Source: Acididesulfobacillus acetoxydans (GTDB taxonomy: Bacteria > Bacillota > Desulfitobacteriia > Desulfitobacteriales > Desulfitobacteriaceae). From it: a stretch of 19,666 nucleotides of DNA. Location of the stretch: assembly GCF_900016645.1 (NCBI RefSeq), contig NZ_CDGJ01000047.1; one strand, written 5' to 3'. Positions within the stretch are counted from its first letter, which is position 1; each line of letters begins with the position of its first letter. The notes beneath the pieces were generated by a model that made no database searches, was not told the origin of the DNA, and was given only the letters and a program-made list of their open reading frames with translations. Made by a program: the position numbers and the translations under genes. Shown piece by piece: positions 1 through 7,311 of the stretch.

Positions 1-2
1 GC

Positions 3-254
3 GAATGGGGTGGAAAAGATTTAAAGGAAAAATTAGGATTTGTGCCCGCCGGGATGCAAAAATTCGGTGATTTCTGGAAACACGCTTTGCTCAAAGGCTA
101 TGGTATTGCCGGATATGACCATACGTTCTGGCAGCAAGCCTTGGGTTATCTTTTGTCCGCCTTTGTGGGTTTACTTTTAATCGGGCTGATTGCTTTTATT
201 GTTCAACATTTTGTCCGTAAATCCGGGCACGGAGAAGTAAGTGCAAACAGATGA
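3..254 (+). CDS. cbiM: C-terminal end of a CbiM-like ECF cobalt transport permease (partial)
   Basis: The reading frame is open from the left edge of the window, so this is the 3' end of a longer gene. The visible 83 residues begin EWGGKDLKEKLGFVP, a stretch that resembles the periplasm-facing tail following the last CbiM helices in clostridial CbiM/PDGLE-type proteins. They end in one hydrophobic segment (about residues 46-68, ALGYLLSAFVGLLLIGLIAF) and a short basic tail. CbiM is the substrate-binding membrane part of cobalt ECF transporters, often fused to or paired with a CbiN/PDGLE segment. A cobalt permease just upstream of a B12-riboswitch operon fits cobalamin economy. The assignment rests on remembered family similarity of a short tail, so a PDGLE-only or other membrane protein is possible. 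Confidence 0.5.
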   Translation, partial: EWGGKDLKEKLGFVPAGMQKFGDFWKHALLKGYGIAGYDHTFWQQALGYLLSAFVGLLLIGLIAFIVQHFVRKSGHGEVSANR

Positions 255-337
255 GCCGGATATCCGGCAAAAAAGCGAATAGAATCAAGCAGAAGGAAGA
301 GGCCATGGAGGTCTTACGGCGTCAGGATGCGGAATGA
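251..337 (+). CDS. tiny coupled reading frame of 28 residues
   Basis: The ATG at 251 overlaps the stop of the preceding gene in an ATGA arrangement, which is typical of translational coupling. The product would start MSRISGKKANRIKQKEEAM and be very basic, with no membrane segment or known motif. It ends at 337, again in an ATGA. Its length suggests either a small accessory peptide or the surviving start of a gene whose remainder was lost to rearrangement. The following 97-codon frame from 334 has an incoherent sequence and is not supported as a gene. Function unknown. Confidence 0.3.
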   Translation: MSRISGKKANRIKQKEEAMEVLRRQDAE

Positions 338-623
338 ATTTTCATGGGCTTTTGTTTTTCTGTTTAGACCCCAACGGGACATACCGAGGGTTTACAGTGG
401 CGATTCTCAGTGCTCAATACTTTCTTACTTTGGTTATTAGATTCACTTGGCAGAATCTAATAATATACCTTCTCTTCATTATGTATTGCCGCCTGTTAGG
501 ACCGCATGATCGCATGAGAGACGATGCTCACAATGTTGGTTCTCGGGCGGCCCTTCTTGAAGCTCTGACAATGTTTCGATCATGTGACAAACACTTCGGG
601 AACACAGGAACACAAGGTGAGGA
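338..623. other. gene-free stretch upstream of the B12 riboswitch
   Basis: I see no credible gene here. An open frame on the plus strand (334-627) has low-complexity and incoherent composition and no ribosome site of its own. The only clear structure is the perfect inverted repeat at 434-463. The segment between 500 and 600 may be decayed insertion material, but I could not match it to a family. Confidence 0.4.
434..463. repeat. perfect 11-bp inverted repeat, 8-nt loop
   Basis: TTATTAGATTC at 434-444 is exactly complementary to GAATCTAATAA at 453-463, separated by ACTTGGCA. No U-run follows, so it is a poor intrinsic terminator. It could be an operator, the end of a mobile element, or a structure at the end of the upstream transcript. 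Confidence 0.6.
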
Positions 624-653
624 TTGACAAGCCCTGTGCCACTGTGTTAACCT
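624..653 (+). promoter_or_regulatory. candidate sigma-70/A promoter for the riboswitch operon
   Basis: A perfect TTGACA -35 box lies at 624-629. After 17 nt there is a weak -10 candidate, TTAACC (647-652; TAACCT one base later is an alternative). It sits about 20-25 nt upstream of the first conserved riboswitch region, which is where the transcript should begin. The weak -10 keeps confidence low. Confidence 0.35.
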
Positions 654-669
654 AAAAGTACGAAAACTC

Positions 670-860
670 AATAGATGCGGCGCGAGTATACTTTCTCAAG
701 GGGAAAGTATTGAAAAAGGGAAGTCAGTTAAAATCTGACGCGGTCCCGCCACTGTGATAGTGAGCGGCCTTACATAGTGTCACTGGGTAAAACCGGGAAG
801 ACGTAAGGCAGCGATGAACTTAAGCCAGGAGACCTGCTCGCTCCGGAACAGCACAGATAC
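670..860 (+). ncRNA. cobalamin (AdoCbl-class) riboswitch aptamer
   Basis: The hallmark conserved blocks occur in order. GGGAAG near 717 is followed by a core block whose readable parts are TGACGCGGTCCCGCCACTGT (736-755), CACTGGG then ACCGGGAAGACG (about 781-803), and the B12 box AAGCCAGGAGACCTGC (822-837). The spacing matches the known cobalamin riboswitch family. The element precedes an intrinsic terminator at 924-958, so cobalamin binding is expected to end transcription before the downstream surface-protein gene. TGCTCGC (835-841), just after the B12 box, is complementary to GCGAGCA (913-919), which offers a pairing that could take part in the switch. Exact 5' and 3' limits are approximate. 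Confidence 0.95.
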
Positions 861-923
861 CTACGAAGATAGGGAGGTGTTGCTTTTGTCGGGTGACCAA
901 CGATCCGGCTAGGCGAGCAAGGC

Positions 924-958
924 AAAACCCTTTACAGGCATTCTGTAGAGGGTTTTTT
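924..958 (+). terminator. intrinsic terminator, expression platform of the B12 riboswitch
   Basis: AAAACCCTTTACAG pairs with CTGTAGAGGGTTTT (one G-U pair) around a 5-nt loop, and the hairpin closes into a run of six T. It lies about 65-90 nt after the aptamer, the usual place for a transcriptional OFF switch. No gene lies between the aptamer and this hairpin. Confidence 0.85.
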
Positions 959-960
959 GA

Positions 961-1016
961 GTGCTCCACGCATGATGATTAACTACAAATCGGCGTAAAT
1001 ATTTCGGGGAAATGGA
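961..1016 (+). mobile_element. group II intron relic with internal deletion
   Basis: GTGCTCCACGCATGATGATT at 961-980 closely matches the 5' end of the group II intron at 19149 (GTGCGCCACGCATGACGATT). The next block, 991-1016, matches 19363-19388 of that intron at 22 of 26 positions, sharing GCGTAAAT and CGGGGA. In the full intron these blocks are about 190 nt apart, while here they are about 7 nt apart, so the middle has been lost. The relic begins two bases after the terminator U-run. I could not identify a domain V, so the 3' limit is uncertain and remnants may reach about 1060. Confidence 0.6.
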
Positions 1017-1154
1017 GCTGAGAGTGCGGTTCACGCTCCTGCCTACGGTCTTCGGGTTGACAAAGACACTGGGATAAGTCATAGCCTTTTGAAAAATGAA
1101 AACAGCTCAGGGGGATATTTGCTATTTTTTAGTAAGGAGAAAGGGACGAATACA

Positions 1155-4100
1155 ATGAGAAAAAGCTTCCGAAATCTATATTCATGGCTTTTGATAGCTG
1201 TTATGGCGCTGTCCATGCTGGTTGTGCAGACTCCTTTTGCGAAACCAGTTTATGCGGCACCAAATCAGAACAGCACTATTACGCCGGTGACGGCTGCTTT
1301 TGACAAGAATCCCGCTAACCAAGCCGATATATCCGTAGTAATGGCTGTTTACGGAAGCGAGACCTTAACCAATATAGCCAATGGCGGGATTTTATTGACG
1401 GCAGGAAGCGACTATTCGATAGCGGCTAATGGGAGTACCGTAACCATCAGCAAAAGCTACCTGGCCCAACAGCCGATAGGGACAACCACTCTGACTTTCA
1501 ACTTCAGTGCCGGGAATCCTCAAACTTTACAGATAGTTGTGTCCGACACGGCGCCGGCTTATTTAAAGAGTTTAACGAAAGTACTAAATTATTATAAAAG
1601 CCAAAATTATAGTAATGCTACATCTTGGTGGGATATGGTAGGACTCTGGGGTGCCGGAGATAGCACTAAAACGAATTGGGACAGCAGTAAAGCCAGCCTT
1701 TATGGAAATATCTTGGGAAGTTTGGCCAAGGGAGTGAATCCGAGCAACTTCTTAGCGGAACTGAAGGCCAAACAGGATAGCAGTACAGGCGCGTTTCCAG
1801 GTTCCTATGGCCCAAGTTCAGACGACCAAAGCTGGGCGATGGTAGCTCTGGATGCGGGAAAAACACCGTATGACCAAGAGAAAGCGGTTGCCAATTTGTT
1901 GACCTATCAAAATCTCGATGGAGGCTTTTTCTATTCAAAAGATTACAATACCAGTGATCCGGATGATACAGGAATGGCCCTGTTAGCTCTGGCCAACCAT
2001 CAGACGACAGCCGGTGTAACCGTTGCTATCCAGAAAGCGGAAGCTTACCTTAAGAAGATACAACAGGCTACGGGAGGATTTGCCTCTTGGGGAAGCGACA
2101 ATCCCAATAGTGATGCTACGGTCATTTCAGGTTTGGTAGCTGTCGGCGCCGATCCTTTATCAGCTGGCTGGCAAAAGAACGGGAAAACAATGCTGGATGA
2201 CCTGCTTAGTTTTCAGTTAAGCGACGGGTCGTTTTATTCTCCATACAATCCTGGAAAAACTGACGCTATGGCCACCTATCAATCCTTGATTGCCCTTGGT
2301 GATCTATGCGCCAAAAAATCGGTTTGGCAGCGGTTACAAGAAAGCAATCCCCAGGAGAACAACAGCACTATTGCGCCGGTGACGGCTGCTTTTGACAAGA
2401 ATCCCGCTAACCAAGCCGATATATCCGTAACAATGGCTGTTTACGGAAGTGAGAGTTTAACCAATATAGCCAATGGCACGACTTTATTGACGGAAGGAAG
2501 CGACTATTCGATAGCGGCTAATGGGAGTACTGTAACCATCAGCAAAAGCTACCTGGCCCAACAGCCGATAGGGACAACCACTCTGACTTTCAATTTCAGC
2601 GCCGGGAATCCTCAAACTTTACAGATAGCTGTGTCCGACACGACGCCGGCCGCTGGTGGAGGTTCTTCACTGCCCCCTATCCAAAACAATATCACTTTAT
2701 CGGTTACCGGAAAGAACGGCCAAGTTTTACTCTCGCCGACAACTGTTCCCTTGGAAAGTGGGGATACAGCTTATTCCGTTCTGGTCAGGAAGCTCGGCCA
2801 GGCGCAGGTGACTGTTAGCGGCTCAGGATCTTCCATTTATGTCAGCGGAATTAGTGGCCTAAAGGCAGGGACTGACGGCCCCTTAAGTGGTTGGATGTTT
2901 TCCGTAAACGGAGTTTATGGAAGCGTAAGTGCAGCGGCAGCTGCTTTGAAAAACGGCGATGTTGTAGCTTGGCGCTATACAACTAATTTGGGCCAAGACC
3001 TAGGGGTACCGGGGTACAATAATCCAGGAACGGGCACCGGCAGTGCAACGATAACCCCTGGTACCGGAGGTGGAACCACAACCCCCGTTACCAGCAGCGG
3101 CTCAAATCCATCACAGCCAGCAAAGACGAATCCGGTTGGCTCAACCGAATCAAACAGCCAAAGGAATCAGGCAGCTTTGGCGGTCTTAAATAATGTCACG
3201 GCCCAGCAGCAGGCCGGGGCTAGCCTGCCGGAAAACACTCCCGCAGTAAATCCGGCGGCTGCCGGGCAGGTGGTCCTGCGGGCAGTGGACGGAGTTCAGC
3301 TGAGAGTGCCGCCGGGAGCATTAAATAATCAGAGCGCTCCGGTTAAATTCACTGTCGAGATAGGCAAGGTGACGACCCCACCTCAGGCTGATACAGGCGC
3401 CATAGTACTGGATCCTCTTAAATACCAGCGCCAGTTTGGCATTGAAAACTCGACCGGCGCGGTTCCGGAACATTCCGTTCAGTTTAAAGCTCCCGTTATC
3501 ATTAGTTTCCCAGTCGTTTCAGGCGATCTTCCCAATGGGATCACGACCCAACAACTGGCCATCTATTGGTGGGATACGGCCAAAAACGATTGGGTCAAGT
3601 TAGGCGGTGTTTTTGATCCGATCACCAAGACCATATCCGTGCCTACTTATCACCTTTCTACGTATGCCGTAATGGCAGATAGTTCTAGTTTACCTAGGCG
3701 TCTGGCGGGCACTGATCGGTTCCTAACAGCCGATGCGGTTGCGGCACAGGGCTGGAAAGCCGGGGCAGACAATGTGGTTCTGGTTAATGCCTATGCCTTT
3801 CCCGATGCCCTGGCTGCCGTTCCCCTGGCTTTTAAACTCAACGCCCCTATCCTCTTAACAGAGGCAGATACTATTAATCCGTCAACCTTGGCAGAAATAC
3901 AAAAACTCAAGCCCAAAAAGATTACCTTAATCGGAGGTACAGCCGTCATTTCCCAAGCTATCCAAGCTGAGATGGAAAAAACCTATGGAACGGATAACGT
4001 GTTGCGCTACGGCGGGCCGGACCGATATAGCACGGCTGGACTGATAGCTGGCGCCCTCGGTACCACAGGTCAGGCCATACTTGCCAACGGTGACGATTAT

Positions 4101-5555
4101 GCGGACGCTCTGGCGGTATCCAGTTATGCGGCCTACAAAGGAATCCCGATTCTTTTTACGAAAAGAACGGTTCTCCCTGATCCTACCGTTCAGGCCCTGG
4201 CTGCGCAAAAAGTTAATTCTACCCTTGTGGTAGGAGGGAGTTCCGTCGTGCCGGCAGAAATCACTCAACGTTTGCCGGGAGTGGTACGTTACGGCGGCAG
4301 TGACCGCTATGCGACTGCCGCGGCTATAGCCCAAGGGCTGAAGCTTGATACGGATCAGGTTTATGTGGTAACAGGTCTGGATTTTGCCGATGCCTTAACC
4401 GCCGGGAATTTGGCTGCGCATTCCTTCTCTCCGGTTATTATGGTTGATAATACCGTCCCGGAAGCTACTTCGGGTTTCCTAACGGCCCACAAAGGAGCAA
4501 TCTCGGATCTGGTCATTGTGGGAGGAGAAGGAGTTATCAGCACGGATCAAGAGAACAAGATACGGGCTCTGGTTCCCGACTTAGCCCAGCCCCAGGAAGG
4601 GGTTATATCACGCCAAGAGGTGGATGAAACCATCAATGGTTTAGTAGCCTGGGAAAAGGCCGATATCCAAAGGGCTTTTACACAAGCGGCTCCTGGTGAA
4701 ATCATTAATCCAACAGTCTACAATTGGCCCACCGTCGGACTGGGGCGACTGAACCGCTACGAAGGCTTGCCCTCTTATCTGGCGGAAAACGAGAAGTACA
4801 TTGCCCAAGATTGGAACTCCGTTACACAGAAAGTGACCGACTTGGCCAGAATAAGCTTGGCTGTAGGGGCAGCCGGAGGGGATCCTCGCAATTTTGCTGG
4901 CAAGGACTTGATTGCCGAGATAGCCAATTATCCCAATGTGGAAGCCCAGGGCATCAATGGACCGATTTTTGCCCTGATTGCTCTGGACAGCGGTGATTAT
5001 AATTTGCCTTCGAACGCTCCATGGACGCCGGATAAACTGTTAAAGATTATTCTGGATAAGCAGTTGCCCGATGGCGGCTTTTCCCTGGACGGAACCGGTG
5101 CAAGCGATCCGGATATTACGGCGATGGCCCTTCAGGCTTTAGCCCCTTTCAATACAAACAGCCATCCGGAGGTGCAGGTTGCCGTTAAGAAGGCGGTCGC
5201 TTGTTTAGCGGCCTTGCAGGACTCGAAGGGAGGATTCAAATCTGGGGGCATCGAGAACAGTGAAAGCATAAGTCAAGTAATTATCGCTTTGTCTTCGCTA
5301 GGAATGGATATTGACACCAATCCCATGTTCATTAAAAATAATAATAGCTTATTAAGTGCTCTACTCCAGTTTAGAGCTGCAGATGGCGGTTTTAAACATC
5401 TCTTAACTGGAAATTCGGATAGTACTGCTTCCGAACAAGCGCTGCTTGCCTTGGCTGCTTATGAAAGATTAAAGGACGGAATGAGTTCCTTATATGATTT
5501 TCGTTCCGGGAAAACCCAAACTGTTCCGACATCTTCGGTTAATGTCGGAGATTGA
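1155..5555 (+). CDS. large secreted surface protein: CBM_X2, two alpha/alpha-toroid (transcobalamin/prenyltransferase-like) domains, DUF4430, three CWB2 anchors
   Basis: I chose the ATG at 1155 because AAGGAG lies at 1134-1139 and a clean signal peptide follows (basic start, hydrophobic core, VYA-AP cleavage near residue 34). The open frame extends upstream to 1089 but without a ribosome site. The 1466 residues read: CBM_X2 Ig-like module (about 39-132), alpha/alpha-toroid domain (about 136-394), second CBM_X2 (403-499), DUF4430 with GPLSGWMFSVNG (about 510-616), Gly/Thr/Pro linker, a beta domain with VPPGALN (about 669-845), three CWB2 repeats marked by AGTDRF, GGPDRY and GGSDRY (about 846-1142), and a second toroid with DGGFSLDG and DGGFKHL turns (about 1146-1449). 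Toroid plus DUF4430 is the layout of animal intrinsic factor/transcobalamin. CWB2 binds wall polymers. With B12-riboswitch control, the likely role is corrinoid capture at the cell surface. Catalysis is unlikely, since no terpene-cyclase DxDD-type motif was seen. Binding is inferred. Confidence 0.88.
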   Translation: MRKSFRNLYSWLLIAVMALSMLVVQTPFAKPVYAAPNQNSTITPVTAAFDKNPANQADISVVMAVYGSETLTNIANGGILLTAGSDYSIAANGSTVTISKSYLAQQPIGTTTLTFNFSAGNPQTLQIVVSDTAPAYLKSLTKVLNYYKSQNYSNATSWWDMVGLWGAGDSTKTNWDSSKASLYGNILGSLAKGVNPSNFLAELKAKQDSSTGAFPGSYGPSSDDQSWAMVALDAGKTPYDQEKAVANLLTYQNLDGGFFYSKDYNTSDPDDTGMALLALANHQTTAGVTVAIQKAEAYLKKIQQATGGFASWGSDNPNSDATVISGLVAVGADPLSAGWQKNGKTMLDDLLSFQLSDGSFYSPYNPGKTDAMATYQSLIALGDLCAKKSVWQRLQESNPQENNSTIAPVTAAFDKNPANQADISVTMAVYGSESLTNIANGTTLLTEGSDYSIAANGSTVTISKSYLAQQPIGTTTLTFNFSAGNPQTLQIAVSDTTPAAGGGSSLPPIQNNITLSVTGKNGQVLLSPTTVPLESGDTAYSVLVRKLGQAQVTVSGSGSSIYVSGISGLKAGTDGPLSGWMFSVNGVYGSVSAAAAALKNGDVVAWRYTTNLGQDLGVPGYNNPGTGTGSATITPGTGGGTTTPVTSSGSNPSQPAKTNPVGSTESNSQRNQAALAVLNNVTAQQQAGASLPENTPAVNPAAAGQVVLRAVDGVQLRVPPGALNNQSAPVKFTVEIGKVTTPPQADTGAIVLDPLKYQRQFGIENSTGAVPEHSVQFKAPVIISFPVVSGDLPNGITTQQLAIYWWDTAKNDWVKLGGVFDPITKTISVPTYHLSTYAVMADSSSLPRRLAGTDRFLTADAVAAQGWKAGADNVVLVNAYAFPDALAAVPLAFKLNAPILLTEADTINPSTLAEIQKLKPKKITLIGGTAVISQAIQAEMEKTYGTDNVLRYGGPDRYSTAGLIAGALGTTGQAILANGDDYADALAVSSYAAYKGIPILFTKRTVLPDPTVQALAAQKVNSTLVVGGSSVVPAEITQRLPGVVRYGGSDRYATAAAIAQGLKLDTDQVYVVTGLDFADALTAGNLAAHSFSPVIMVDNTVPEATSGFLTAHKGAISDLVIVGGEGVISTDQENKIRALVPDLAQPQEGVISRQEVDETINGLVAWEKADIQRAFTQAAPGEIINPTVYNWPTVGLGRLNRYEGLPSYLAENEKYIAQDWNSVTQKVTDLARISLAVGAAGGDPRNFAGKDLIAEIANYPNVEAQGINGPIFALIALDSGDYNLPSNAPWTPDKLLKIILDKQLPDGGFSLDGTGASDPDITAMALQALAPFNTNSHPEVQVAVKKAVACLAALQDSKGGFKSGGIENSESISQVIIALSSLGMDIDTNPMFIKNNNSLLSALLQFRAADGGFKHLLTGNSDSTASEQALLALAAYERLKDGMSSLYDFRSGKTQTVPTSSVNVGD
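1269..1559 (+). repeat. intragenic direct repeat, copy 1 (first CBM_X2 module)
   Basis: This segment is repeated at 2361-2651 with an offset of exactly 1092 bp (364 codons, in frame). By eye the copies differ at about 15 of 291 positions, mostly silent. Both encode the Ig-like module containing TAAFDKNPANQADISV. The similarity is much higher than expected for ancient domain repeats, so the copy event is recent or maintained by gene conversion. Confidence 0.92.
2361..2651 (+). repeat. intragenic direct repeat, copy 2 (second CBM_X2 module)
   Basis: This is the partner of the 1269-1559 copy. It frames the first toroid domain, so recombination between the copies would cleanly remove that domain and one module while keeping the frame (loss of 1092 bp). 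Confidence 0.92.
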
Positions 5556-5600
5556 AACCGCGATTCTGTAAGGGCAAACGTATCTACGGGGGGATCAATC

Positions 5601-6419
5601 TTGAAAAAAAAAGGAGTACTTTTACTGCTCTTTGGTATTCTGACGATGTTGCTTGTTACGGGTTGCGGAACGGCCAACAAGAGTACCGGTTTGTCTAACA
5701 GTAGTGCTGCATCCGGTGAGATAGTCGACAGGGGAGCGGCAATCGCCGATTCCGGGACTTCACAGGTGAGCAAGGCGTCTGGAGGGCAGGCCGGAGCACC
5801 AAGTGCTTCAAATGCTGCCAAGAGTCCTGAGAAGAAGACATCGGAGCAGACAGTCGCTGCCAATTCTGCTTCTGCTCCTTCAACTAATTCTCAGTCATCA
5901 TCAGTCACCTCCGGTGCGGGCCAGGCACCCGCTTCATCCCAAGCATCAGGCATGATCGCTGCCGGCGTCAGTCGGCAGCCTGGTGTTGCCCAGCCGTCTG
6001 GTCCCGTCAAGCCAACGGTTACTATTTCCATCAGCTGTCAGACAGCGGTAAACAAAGGATTGGCCAGTCAGGAAAAATTCCAGGGAGTTGTACCGGTTAA
6101 TGGCGTCATTTTACCTCCAACCACGGTGGAAATAACCGATGGGGAAACCGTTATTGACGTTCTGAAACAAGTGACACGCGCACACAAAATTCCCATGGAA
6201 TATGAAGGTTTTCAAGGCACTACTTATGTTCAAGGGATCAATAGCCTTTATGAATTTGACGCGGGACCATTGAGCGGTTGGCTGTATTTTGTCAATAAAC
6301 AGCCTTCCAACTCCAGTTGTGGGATCTATAAATTAAAAAGCGGGGACGTTATCGACTGGCTATATACCTGTGATTTGGGAAAAGATTTGGGTCAGAATTC
6401 GTTTCCGGTTAAAAAGTGA
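5601..6419 (+). CDS. DUF4430 lipoprotein
   Basis: The start is TTG at 5601, with GGGGGG at 5588-5593 seven bases upstream. The gene begins 45 bp after the surface-protein gene with no terminator between them, so the two are probably co-transcribed. The product (272 aa) has a lipoprotein signal: basic MKKK, a hydrophobic stretch and a lipobox LVTGC with Cys22 as the anchored residue. Residues about 23-140 form a Ser/Ala/Gln-rich flexible linker. Residues about 144-268 are a DUF4430 domain with the hallmark GPLSGWLYFVN and a closing GDVIDWLYTCDLGKDLG. DUF4430 is related to the C-terminal beta domain of transcobalamin. Anchored in the membrane on a long tether beside an ECF transporter, it could accept a ligand from the wall-bound protein. 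That role is inference. Confidence 0.85.
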   Translation: MKKKGVLLLLFGILTMLLVTGCGTANKSTGLSNSSAASGEIVDRGAAIADSGTSQVSKASGGQAGAPSASNAAKSPEKKTSEQTVAANSASAPSTNSQSSSVTSGAGQAPASSQASGMIAAGVSRQPGVAQPSGPVKPTVTISISCQTAVNKGLASQEKFQGVVPVNGVILPPTTVEITDGETVIDVLKQVTRAHKIPMEYEGFQGTTYVQGINSLYEFDAGPLSGWLYFVNKQPSNSSCGIYKLKSGDVIDWLYTCDLGKDLGQNSFPVKK

Positions 6420-6432
6420 GAAAGGATAAAGC

Positions 6433-7311
6433 GTGGTAAGAGCATTTTCGGCCATTCATCCTGCTGTTAGTTTTACATTTTTTGCCTTTATAATTATTTT
6501 CACGATTTTATTTCAGCACCCTGTTTTTGTTGGAATTTCCTTAAGCGGTGCTTTGTTTCTTTCTTGGCTTTTGTCTGGCGGTCAAGGAGTAAAATCCGGT
6601 GTAAAATTGTACTTTCCCATGTTTTTGCTGATTGCCCTTGCCAATCCTCTGTTTAATCACCGGGGAAAAACCGTGCTGTTTTACTTGCGCGATAATCCTG
6701 TTACCTTGGAGGCCGTTACCTACGGCTTGTGTATGGCCGCTTCTCTTGTTGCGGTGGCGCTTTGGTTTTCTTGCTATAGTAAAGTTATGACTTCGGATAA
6801 GTTTTTGTATTTGTTTGCCGGATTTGCTCCGACAGTGGCTTTGCTGATTACGATGACTCTCCGGATGATCCCTAACCTAAAAGTTCAGTTGAAAGCGGTT
6901 GCATCTGCCCAACAAGCTATCGGCCTGGATGCCCGTACAGGAAATCTAGTTCAGCGTTTGCGAAAAAGTATGCGCATTACTTCAATTCTGCTGAGCTGGG
7001 CTATGGAAGATGGGATGGAAACGGCCGATTCCATGAAAGCCAGGGGTTATGGAGTGAAAAACAGAACCACCTTTTCTTTGTTCAAATTTGATGCACGGGA
7101 TGGGGTGATCCTGGCCGTGGTGTTAGGCTTGGCCGGAATATGCCTGACAGGGTATTTCTTGGGTTATGGTGTAATGCGTTTTTATCCTGTGCTGGCCCCG
7201 CTGAAAATTTCCGGGCTGGCACTGTGTTTGTATACGGCATTTGGAGCATATGCCTTTTTGCCGGTGTTAATTGAATTTAGGGAGAATCTAAAATGGCATT
7301 TCTGCAAATAG
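6433..7311 (+). CDS. ecfT: ECF transporter transmembrane (T) component, CbiQ/EcfT family
   Basis: A GTG start at 6433 follows AAAGGAT by about seven bases and lies 13 bp after the lipoprotein stop. The 292-residue product has several hydrophobic helices (residues about 10-55, 65-80, 95-115, 128-145, 222-245, 255-278). In the cytoplasmic loop it has the EcfT coupling signature near SMKARGYG (about 199-206). An earlier basic helix (about 155-180) with LDARTGNLVQRLRKS corresponds to the first coupling helix. EcfT proteins scaffold the S component and convert ATPase movement into transport. The gene overlaps the next one by 19 bp, which implies translational coupling and a fixed partnership with the ATPase. 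Confident family call; substrate not determined by this subunit. Confidence 0.85.
   Translation: MVRAFSAIHPAVSFTFFAFIIIFTILFQHPVFVGISLSGALFLSWLLSGGQGVKSGVKLYFPMFLLIALANPLFNHRGKTVLFYLRDNPVTLEAVTYGLCMAASLVAVALWFSCYSKVMTSDKFLYLFAGFAPTVALLITMTLRMIPNLKVQLKAVASAQQAIGLDARTGNLVQRLRKSMRITSILLSWAMEDGMETADSMKARGYGVKNRTTFSLFKFDARDGVILAVVLGLAGICLTGYFLGYGVMRFYPVLAPLKISGLALCLYTAFGAYAFLPVLIEFRENLKWHFCK

Noticed and set aside
334..627. 97-codon plus-strand frame after the CbiM tail
   Set aside because: Composition is incoherent after the first 50 residues, it has no ribosome site of its own, it contains the 434-463 palindrome and it resembles no family. Only its ATGA overlap speaks for it.
1017..1060. Possible group II intron domain V at the end of the relic
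   Set aside because: GAGTGCGGTTCACGCTC can form a short hairpin but lacks the conserved AGC/GAAA pattern of domain V.
1089..1154. Upstream extension of the large surface-protein frame
   Set aside because: It would put 22 polar residues before a textbook signal peptide, and the ribosome site at 1134-1139 fits the ATG at 1155.
3927..4334. 135-codon minus-strand frame inside the surface-protein gene
   Set aside because: Antisense shadow of the CWB2 region, without a ribosome site or recognisable domain.
1155..5555. Reading the toroid domains as active squalene-hopene cyclase or prenyltransferase
   Set aside because: No DxDD-like catalytic motif or metal-binding set was seen, and secretion, wall anchoring and B12 control fit a binding role better.
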